Below, one piece after another: positions 1-6,113 of a DNA stretch of 7,367 nucleotides (position 1 is its first letter; each line of letters starts with the position of its first letter). A model generated the notes under the pieces. The model was given only the letters and a program-made list of their open reading frames with translations, was not told the DNA's origin and searched no databases. A program made the position numbers and the translations under genes. Source of the stretch: Flavobacteriaceae bacterium. GTDB taxonomy: Bacteria; Bacteroidota; Bacteroidia; Flavobacteriales; Flavobacteriaceae. Location of the stretch: the NCBI GenBank assembly GCA_013042825.1, contig JABDPL010000217.1, forward strand, positions 1 to 7,367. Direction: 5' to 3'.

Positions 1-321
1 CTTATAGACGCCCCATGTTCAGGTCTTGGCGTTTTAAGACGAAATCCGGATGCGAAATGGAAACTCGATCTGGAGTTTATAAATCGAATAAAAAAAGTAC
101 AGGCCGATATCCTGCTGTCCTATTCCCGAATGGTAAAACCAGGCGGAAAACTGGTTTATGCGACTTGTTCTATTTTACCGTCGGAAAATCATGGACAAAT
201 CGAGAAGTTTTTAAACTCTGAGCAGGGAAAAGACTTTATATTTGTGAAAGAGAAAAGTATCCTGGCCCATCAATCGGGTTATGATGGGTTCTTTATGGCC
301 CAATTGGAACGTAAAAAATAA
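1..321 (+). CDS. RsmB/NOP-family RNA (cytosine-5) methyltransferase, 5'-truncated by window edge
   Basis: This is the last 106 codons of a SAM-dependent RNA m5C methyltransferase, read in frame 1 from the first base to TAA at 319-321. The start lies outside the window. Two family signatures are visible. DAPCSGLG at residues 3-10 of the fragment is motif IV; its cysteine is the one needed to release product in this family. GKLVYATCS at about residues 49-57 is motif VI; its TC cysteine is the nucleophile that attacks C6 of the target cytosine. The ending GYDGFFMAQLERK is the usual C-terminal strand of RsmB/RsmF/NOP2 proteins. The family methylates cytosines in rRNA (RsmB and RsmF in 16S) or tRNA in the cytoplasm. 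The specificity-determining N-terminus is missing, so rsmB, rsmF and other paralogues cannot be separated and no symbol is given. The next gene starts five bases after this stop, which suggests co-transcription. Family assignment is firm; the exact target is unknown. Confidence 0.9.
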   Translation, partial: LIDAPCSGLGVLRRNPDAKWKLDLEFINRIKKVQADILLSYSRMVKPGGKLVYATCSILPSENHGQIEKFLNSEQGKDFIFVKEKSILAHQSGYDGFFMAQLERKK

Positions 322-326
322 CTTGA

Positions 327-1412
327 ATGAAGTACTATTACCTTTTTCTTCTTTTAATCACATCCTCTGCATTCGCACAACCACCCGCCGGATATTACGA
401 TTCGGCAAACGGTTTGAGTGGTTACACACTTAAGTCGGCTCTTGAAACCATTATCGATGACGTTAATGATAATAACGGACAACCTTTTCATGACACCTCG
501 GTAACTTATGGTGACCTTTGGACGCTCTATCAAACTTCAGATGTAAGACCTGACGGTTTTGTGTGGGATATGTATAGTGATTGCGATTTTATTTTTGGTA
601 CAGATCAGGACAGTGGTACAGGTGGCAATACCGAATGCGATAAATACAATAGGGAACATTCATTTCCGAGGAGTTGGTTTGGTGATGACAGCAATCATCC
701 CATATTTGCCGATCCTTTTCACGTTATTCCCTCGGATAAAAAAGTAAATAGTGAACGCGGTAACCTGGCTTTTGGAGAAGTTGCATCGGCGACTTATACC
801 TCTCTAAACGGTTCGAAAATCGGCTCGAGCAGCCTGGCAGGCCCTACCGGAAATGTTTTTGAACCGGCAAATGAATTTAAAGGGGACATAGCAAGAGGAT
901 TCTTCTACTTGGCTGTTCGATACCAGGACGATATCGGTAGTTGGGAGGCCAATGACACTGACGGGGATAGCATGCTTGACGGATCAAGCGACAAAGTCTT
1001 TGAGCAATGGGCGCTCGATATGCTGTATAACTGGCATATCAACGATCCGGTTAGCAGTAAGGAACTTGACAGAAATAATGTGATTTTCGGACACCAGGAT
1101 AATCGAAACCCCTTTATCGATAACCCACAGTACATTTTTGATATCTGGCAGGCCACCCTTTCAACTAACGAATTCGCCATCAGCGATTCGGTTAGAATTT
1201 ATCCCAACCCCGTTAAAGATGATGTTTTTTATATTAATTCTCCCCAGCCAATAGATGTTCAAATCTATAGTATGCTAGGGCAACGGGTTTCGACTGTCAG
1301 CATAAATTCAGATTCGAATTCGGTACGTATCGATAATTTACCGTCGGGACTCTACCTGGTTGAGATGAAATCTGGAGATGTAACTACAACAAGACGCCTG
1401 GTTAAGCAATAG
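327..1412 (+). CDS. Secreted endonuclease I family nuclease with T9SS type A sorting domain
   Basis: A 361-residue exported nuclease. Residues 1-17 are a signal peptide: a short hydrophobic run ending AFA, with predicted cleavage before Q18. The body matches the endonuclease I family (EndA, Vvn, NucM; a beta-beta-alpha metal fold). NREHSFPRSW at 108-117 holds the general-base histidine (H111) next to a metal-ligand glutamate (E110). DPFHVIPSDKKVNSERGN at 129-146 supplies the conserved asparagine. GDIARGFFYLAVRY at 186-199 and GHQDNRNPFIDNP at 255-267 complete the core. Family members cut DNA and often RNA without sequence specificity. Two cysteines, C86 and C104, could pair. Residues 289-361, opening with VRIYPNPV and ending GLYLVEMKSGDVTTTRRLVKQ, are a type A T9SS sorting domain, so the enzyme is probably released or anchored at the cell surface through T9SS. 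An Asp-rich loop lies at 210-218. The ATG at 327 is the only start that keeps the signal peptide; no Shine-Dalgarno is seen. The likely role is breakdown of extracellular nucleic acid for nutrients. Confidence 0.93.
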   Translation: MKYYYLFLLLITSSAFAQPPAGYYDSANGLSGYTLKSALETIIDDVNDNNGQPFHDTSVTYGDLWTLYQTSDVRPDGFVWDMYSDCDFIFGTDQDSGTGGNTECDKYNREHSFPRSWFGDDSNHPIFADPFHVIPSDKKVNSERGNLAFGEVASATYTSLNGSKIGSSSLAGPTGNVFEPANEFKGDIARGFFYLAVRYQDDIGSWEANDTDGDSMLDGSSDKVFEQWALDMLYNWHINDPVSSKELDRNNVIFGHQDNRNPFIDNPQYIFDIWQATLSTNEFAISDSVRIYPNPVKDDVFYINSPQPIDVQIYSMLGQRVSTVSINSDSNSVRIDNLPSGLYLVEMKSGDVTTTRRLVKQ

Positions 1413-1443
1413 GTCCTTGTCAAAGGGGTCTGAAACACATTTT

Positions 1444-2307
1444 ATGGATGTTTTAACTGTTGTCGAACAATTATGCCATTCATACAATTTGAATCTGGAG
1501 CGCTATCGGTCGGTTTCAGGTGGTGATATCTCCCAGGCCTTTCAACTTACTACTAATAAAGGCAACTTATTCTTAAAACTCAATTCAGATTCAAGTGCAG
1601 GGCTGATGTTTGAGGCTGAAGCACTGGGTTTAAAAACCATTTCGGATACACATGTTATCGCTACCCCTGAGGTTATCGGTATTGGCCAAATCGAAAACCA
1701 ATTCTACATCCTAATGGAAGCCATTGAAACCGATCAAGGGAGCGATGAATCCATGGCCAGATTGGGTAAACAATTGGCACAATTACATCAAATCACAGCC
1801 GATCAATTTGGTTTTGAAAATGATAATTTTATCGGCAGTCTGAAACAATATAACGATTGGAAAGACAGTTGGTCAGAGTTTTATATACTAAAAAGATTAT
1901 TGCCTCAATTGCATCTCGCCGTTGAAAAAGGGTTAATGAAACATGAGGAGGTCCCTTCCGCTGAGCTAATGATGAAATGTTGTGATCGTTTATGCCATGA
2001 TGTTAAACCTAGCCTGTTGCACGGTGATCTCTGGGGCGGCAATTACCTCATTTCAAAGGATGGTGTGCCCGTTCTTATCGATCCGGCAGTTTATTTCGGT
2101 CATCATGAGGTCGATATTGCCATGACGAAGCTTTTTGGTGGTTTTTCAAACGCATTTTATAATGCATACGAAGCCTGTTTTCCCACAACGCCAGGCTATG
2201 AAGATCGAATAAGACTTTATCAATTATACTATTTACTGGTTCATCTGAATTTGTTTGGGCTATCGTACTACGGTTCAGTTTCTCGATTGATTAAACAACT
2301 GTTTTGA
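1444..2307 (+). CDS. Fructosamine kinase family protein (FN3K/YniA-like)
   Basis: A 287-residue cytoplasmic kinase of the fructosamine-3-kinase family, which phosphorylates ketosamines (glycated amines) so that the sugar falls off and the amine is restored. Features seen, in order: a glycine-rich loop VSGGDISQAF at 24-33; the ATP lysine K45 in LFLKLN; a helix-C glutamate in FEAEALGL at 56-63; the family block GFENDNFIGS at 123-132; the catalytic loop HGDLWGGN at 193-200 with D195; the metal-binding segment LIDPAVYFGHHEVDIAM at 211-227 with D213; and the C-terminal helix LYYLLVHLNLFG. Length and ends match complete members. The loop has Asp where eukaryotic FN3K carries its redox-sensitive cysteine. 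I chose the ATG at 1444 because family proteins begin close to this point. A TTG at 1417 in the same frame would add nine residues and start four bases after the nuclease stop. The purine-rich AAAGGGG at 1422-1428 is too far from the ATG to decide. The substrate in bacteria is mostly unproven. It is probably co-transcribed with the nuclease. Confidence 0.9.
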   Translation: MDVLTVVEQLCHSYNLNLERYRSVSGGDISQAFQLTTNKGNLFLKLNSDSSAGLMFEAEALGLKTISDTHVIATPEVIGIGQIENQFYILMEAIETDQGSDESMARLGKQLAQLHQITADQFGFENDNFIGSLKQYNDWKDSWSEFYILKRLLPQLHLAVEKGLMKHEEVPSAELMMKCCDRLCHDVKPSLLHGDLWGGNYLISKDGVPVLIDPAVYFGHHEVDIAMTKLFGGFSNAFYNAYEACFPTTPGYEDRIRLYQLYYLLVHLNLFGLSYYGSVSRLIKQLF

Positions 2308-2311
2308 TTGT

Positions 2312-2332
2312 GAATTATTCCGTGAATAACTC
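2312..2332. terminator. Weak AT-rich hairpin after the kinase gene, possible terminator
   Basis: Arms GAATTATTC (2312-2320) and GAATAACTC (2324-2332) can pair over nine positions with one mismatch around a three-base loop. The hairpin begins four bases after the kinase stop codon, where a terminator would be expected. It has few G-C pairs and is not followed by a proper U-run, so it is a poor intrinsic terminator. It may be chance. Confidence 0.25.
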
Positions 2333-2354
2333 CTTAATTATCCTCCGATTATTC

Positions 2355-2385
2355 TGTTTAAATCTCCTCAAATAAATTAAATTTG
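2355..2385 (+). promoter_or_regulatory. Candidate Bacteroidota-type promoter for purL
   Basis: TAAATTTG at 2378-2385 is an exact match to the Bacteroidota -7 consensus TAnnTTTG. The -33 region has only TGTTTA at 2355-2360, a weak version of the TTG/TTTG element, 17 bases upstream. Transcription would start near 2390 and leave a leader of about 25-30 bases before the purL ATG at 2418. It lies in the only sizeable gap of the window, and no Shine-Dalgarno follows, as is usual in this phylum. No purine riboswitch core or clear operator is seen in the leader. Confidence 0.45.
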
Positions 2386-2417
2386 ATCTTTAAAAATCCA
2401 TTGAAAAATCTGCTCGA

Positions 2418-5400
2418 ATGATTAATTTCTTCGGAAATCCTAAAAGTAAAGTTTTCGCTGTCCAGACAAAAGCGGACTTATCTGATTCAGATGTCAAAAA
2501 ATTAAACTGGCTATTCGGAAACCAGCCGCAGATCAAACAAGCATCCCTGGATGCTTTTTTTATTGGTCCCAGGGCCGCCATGATCACACCCTGGAGTACG
2601 AATGCTGTTGAAATTACCCAGAATATGGGTGTTTCGGGAATCATTAGAATTGAGGAGTTTACTGCCGTCGATAAGGATTTCTCAGACTTTGATCCGATGA
2701 TCTCACAAAAATACAACGAACTTGATCAGCATTCCTTTACCATAGATATCATTCCCGATCAAATTAAATCGATCGATGACATAGCCGCATACAATGCTTC
2801 AGAAGGATTAGCTCTTAACGATGAAGAGATCGTTTACTTGGAAAATGTTTCAAAGCGCATCGGCAGACCCCTGACCGATTCAGAAGTGTTTGGATTTTCA
2901 CAGGTCAATTCAGAACATTGTCGCCACAAAATATTCAATGGAACCTTTATTATTGATGGTGAGGAAAAACCTTCTTCGCTCTTCAAACTGATAAAGGAGA
3001 CGTCAAAACAAAACCCAAATACGATAGTCTCCGCTTATAAGGATAATGTCGCTTTTATTAAGGGTCCAAGAGTTGAACAATTTGCTCCGCATCGTGCTGA
3101 TGTTCCAGACTATTATAAAACAAGTCGTTTCGAATCAGTAATTTCATTAAAAGCCGAAACTCATAATTTTCCAACCACCGTTGAACCATTTAATGGAGCG
3201 GCAACGGGATCTGGCGGTGAAATAAGGGATCGGCTCGCCGGAGGAAAAGGTTCTCTGCCCCTTGCCGGAACTGCTGTTTACATGACAGCATACTCTCGGG
3301 TAGAAGCGGACCGACCTTGGGAACATAAGTTTAAAGCCAGACCATGGCTTTATCAAACGCCCTTAGATATTCTGATAAAAGCCTCCAATGGGGCATCCGA
3401 TTTCGGTAATAAATTCGGTCAACCACTCATTTGTGGTTCTGTTCTAACCTTCGAGCACAACGAAAATAAGCGACAGCTTGGGTACGACAAAGTTATCATG
3501 CTTGCTGGCGGAATTGGATATGGTAAGGCTGACCAGGCCCAAAAAGGCAAACCACAACCCGGCGATAAAATCGTCATTCTGGGTGGAGAGAACTACCGTA
3601 TAGGGATGGGAGGAGCCGCTGTTTCATCGGCTGATACGGGTGAGTTTGAAAGCGGTATTGAATTGAATGCAGTTCAACGTTCGAATCCAGAAATGCAGAA
3701 ACGGGCTGCTAATGCTATTCGCGGAATGATTGAAAGTGAAACCAATTATATTGTTTCTATTCACGACCACGGAGCGGGAGGTCACTTGAACTGCCTTTCA
3801 GAATTGGTTGAGGAAACCGGCGGAAAGATCGATCTGGATGCGCTTCCGATAGGGGACCCAACACTTTCCGATAAGGAAATTATCGGGAACGAATCCCAGG
3901 AACGTATGGGACTGGTTATCGACCAGGAACATTTGGAAATGCTCCACCGTATTGCCGATCGTGAACGCTCACCCATGTACACCGTAGGAGATGTTACCGG
4001 TGATAACCGGTTTACCTTCGAATCGGCCTCAAGAAATGCCAAACCCATGGATCTCGCACTTAGCGATATGTTTGGAAGTTCACCCCAAACTATTATGAAG
4101 GATACGAGCATTCAACAGGATTACAAGCCGGTTGATTTCAATCCTTCAGACTTCTATACGTACCTCGATGAGGTCCTTCAGCTCGAAGCAGTGGCATGCA
4201 AAGACTGGCTTACCAATAAAGTTGATCGTTGTGTAGGTGGCAAAGTTGCGAAACAACAATGTGCAGGACAATTGCAACTACCACTTAATAACTGCGGCGT
4301 ATCAGCTATTGACTTCAATAGTAAACAAGGGATAGCAACATCTATTGGGCATTCTCCCATATCTGGACTTATCGATCCCGTAGCCGGAAGTAGAAACAGT
4401 ATTACTGAGGCATTGACCAATATAATTTGGGCGCCTATCAAGGACGGAATAAAAGGAGTTTCCCTATCAGCCAACTGGATGTGGCCCTGTAAGAATGAGG
4501 GCGAAGATGCCAGACTATATGAAGCGGTAAAGGCTGTTTCTGAATTTTCTATCGCTTTGGGAATTAACGTTCCCACAGGAAAGGACTCCTTGTCGATGAA
4601 GCAGAAATATCCCGATGGTGAAGTATTAGCACCAGGAACAGTTATCATCTCAGCGGCAGCGCATTGCGATGCCATAGATAAAGTTGTTGAACCTGTTTTT
4701 AGAGCCGATGGCGGCCCTGTATATCATATCAACATTTCACAGGATGATTATCGCATTGGCGGGAGCTCTTTTGCACAAATCCGAAACAGAATTGGTCCGG
4801 ATGCGCCAAATGTGAAGGATGCGAACTATCTGAAGGTCGTTTTTAATACCATCCAGGATTTGATAAGAAAAGGCAAGATCCTTGCCGGACATGATGTCGC
4901 TTCAGGTGGTTTGATCACAACGCTGCTTGAAATGTGTTTTGCCGAACCCGGATTGGGTGCCGAATTGGATTTATCGGAGCTCGGTGCGGTTGATTCGATA
5001 AAAATGCTATTCGCTGAGAACGCGTCGATTGTCTTCCAGGCTACAGACAGTTCTGTAGAAAAAACTTTTGAGGATGCGGGTATATCAGCCAAAAAAATTG
5101 GACATGTCAATAAAACCGATGTCTTAAGCATCATAAACAATAAAGAAGTCTTCACCATGTCGGTATCCCGTTTAAAGGATGTATGGTATAAAACTTCTGT
5201 TTTATTAGATCAACAGCAAACCGCAGGTGATTTGGCCAAGACACGTTTTGAAACCTATAAGAAGCAGCCGTTAGTTTATAAATTTCCGGATCATTTCAAC
5301 GGAAGGCGACCCGATATAAGTGCTGTAGCTGACAGGCCGAAAGCCGCTGTTCTTAGGGAAAAAGGGAGCAATAGCGAGCGGGAATTGGCCAATATTATGC

Positions 5401-6083
5401 ATATGGCTGGCTTTGATGTCAAGGACGTTCATATGACCGATTTGATCAGCGGAAGGGAAACCCTTGAAGACATTAAATTTATAGGTGCCGTTGGTGGTTT
5501 TAGTAATTCCGACGTTTTGGGATCGGCAAAGGGATGGGCCGGTGCTTTCTTATACAATGATAAAGCAAATAACGCATTGCAAAATTTCTTCAAACGTGAA
5601 GATACACTTTCGATTGGTATATGTAACGGATGCCAGCTCTTTATGGAACTCGAAGAAATTAATCCCGATCATGAGATACATGGTAAAATGACCTTTAACG
5701 ATTTGCATAAACACGAAAGCGCTTTTACTTCAGTGACCATAAAAGACAATAATTCAGTAATGCTGTCAACGCTGGAAGGAACGACTCTCGGAGTTTGGAT
5801 CAGTCATGGTGAAGGTAAATTCGATCTGCCCTATTCTGAAGATCGGTATAATATAATTGCCAAATACGGCTATGCAGATTATCCGGCAAATCCAAACGGT
5901 TCAGATTTTAATACCGCGATGATGTGTGATGCCTCAGGCAGACATTTAGTGACCATGCCACACATTGAACGATCGACATATCCCTGGAACTGGGCCTATT
6001 ATCCCGAGGCACATAAAGACGATGTTTCTCCATGGGTTGAGGCCTTTGTCAATGCAAGAATGTGGATTGAAGATTATCACTAA
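2418..6083 (+). CDS. purL: Phosphoribosylformylglycinamidine synthase (FGAM synthase, FGAR amidotransferase), long single-chain form
   Basis: The fourth step of purine synthesis: FGAR + glutamine + ATP gives FGAM + glutamate + ADP + Pi, in the cytoplasm. The protein has 1221 residues, close to the usual length of the large single-chain form, so all parts that other bacteria split into PurS, PurL and PurQ are fused here. In order: a PurS-like N-terminal domain (about 1-130); a linker domain with VNSEHCRHK at 163-171, containing the histidine known to be essential in enterobacterial PurL; a first AIRS-type synthase half with KAETHNFPT (245-253), the glycine-rich GAATGSGGEIRD (260-271), DHGAGGH (450-456) and GNESQERMGL (490-499); a second half with GKDSLSM (721-727) and GHDVASGGL (824-832); and a class I glutaminase domain from about 975. 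The glutaminase triad is visible: C1069 in GICNGC, and H1182 with E1184 in MPHIER. The start ATG is followed by INFFGNPKSKVFAVQT, a typical beginning for this form. There is no frameshift. It appears to be transcribed from its own promoter in the preceding gap. Confidence 0.98.
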   Translation: MINFFGNPKSKVFAVQTKADLSDSDVKKLNWLFGNQPQIKQASLDAFFIGPRAAMITPWSTNAVEITQNMGVSGIIRIEEFTAVDKDFSDFDPMISQKYNELDQHSFTIDIIPDQIKSIDDIAAYNASEGLALNDEEIVYLENVSKRIGRPLTDSEVFGFSQVNSEHCRHKIFNGTFIIDGEEKPSSLFKLIKETSKQNPNTIVSAYKDNVAFIKGPRVEQFAPHRADVPDYYKTSRFESVISLKAETHNFPTTVEPFNGAATGSGGEIRDRLAGGKGSLPLAGTAVYMTAYSRVEADRPWEHKFKARPWLYQTPLDILIKASNGASDFGNKFGQPLICGSVLTFEHNENKRQLGYDKVIMLAGGIGYGKADQAQKGKPQPGDKIVILGGENYRIGMGGAAVSSADTGEFESGIELNAVQRSNPEMQKRAANAIRGMIESETNYIVSIHDHGAGGHLNCLSELVEETGGKIDLDALPIGDPTLSDKEIIGNESQERMGLVIDQEHLEMLHRIADRERSPMYTVGDVTGDNRFTFESASRNAKPMDLALSDMFGSSPQTIMKDTSIQQDYKPVDFNPSDFYTYLDEVLQLEAVACKDWLTNKVDRCVGGKVAKQQCAGQLQLPLNNCGVSAIDFNSKQGIATSIGHSPISGLIDPVAGSRNSITEALTNIIWAPIKDGIKGVSLSANWMWPCKNEGEDARLYEAVKAVSEFSIALGINVPTGKDSLSMKQKYPDGEVLAPGTVIISAAAHCDAIDKVVEPVFRADGGPVYHINISQDDYRIGGSSFAQIRNRIGPDAPNVKDANYLKVVFNTIQDLIRKGKILAGHDVASGGLITTLLEMCFAEPGLGAELDLSELGAVDSIKMLFAENASIVFQATDSSVEKTFEDAGISAKKIGHVNKTDVLSIINNKEVFTMSVSRLKDVWYKTSVLLDQQQTAGDLAKTRFETYKKQPLVYKFPDHFNGRRPDISAVADRPKAAVLREKGSNSERELANIMHMAGFDVKDVHMTDLISGRETLEDIKFIGAVGGFSNSDVLGSAKGWAGAFLYNDKANNALQNFFKREDTLSIGICNGCQLFMELEEINPDHEIHGKMTFNDLHKHESAFTSVTIKDNNSVMLSTLEGTTLGVWISHGEGKFDLPYSEDRYNIIAKYGYADYPANPNGSDFNTAMMCDASGRHLVTMPHIERSTYPWNWAYYPEAHKDDVSPWVEAFVNARMWIEDYH

Positions 6084-6097
6084 TTTGGCTATCTTTA
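6067..6097 (+). promoter_or_regulatory. Candidate promoter for the carboxypeptidase gene, overlapping the purL 3' end
   Basis: TATCTTTA at 6090-6097 matches the Bacteroidota -7 box TAnnTTTG except for its last base. A TTG at 6067-6069, inside the last codons of purL, sits 20 bases upstream, a suitable distance for the -33 element. The predicted start of transcription would be near 6104, leaving about ten bases before the ATG at 6114. The gap to purL is only 30 bases and holds no terminator, so read-through from purL is equally possible. Confidence 0.3.
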
Positions 6098-6113
6098 AGA
6101 AATTTATATCTCT

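Noticed and set aside
15..221. A 68-codon plus-strand open frame at the left edge
   Set aside because: It is out of frame with the methyltransferase, which reads through these bases with its DAPCSGLG and TCS motifs.
237..244. TATATTTG, an exact -7 box match upstream of the nuclease gene
   Set aside because: It is inside the methyltransferase coding sequence, has no TTG at a suitable distance upstream, and such a short AT-rich match is expected by chance.
327..1412. The nuclease as a defence or toxin effector
   Set aside because: It has a Sec signal peptide and a T9SS sorting domain, with no immunity gene, restriction partner or other defence gene next to it. A secreted scavenging nuclease explains it better.
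2308..2417. A purine riboswitch or small RNA in the purL leader
   Set aside because: The predicted transcribed leader is only about 25-30 bases, and no three-stem purine aptamer core is visible in the gap.
4178..4675. A 165-codon open frame on the minus strand inside purL
   Set aside because: It lies wholly antisense to the second synthase half of purL, whose motifs are intact, and its translation shows no recognisable domain. The other minus-strand frames at 905-1180, 2390-2716, 3147-3356, 3782-4111, 4826-5158, 5946-6263 and 7122-7310 are rejected for the same reason.
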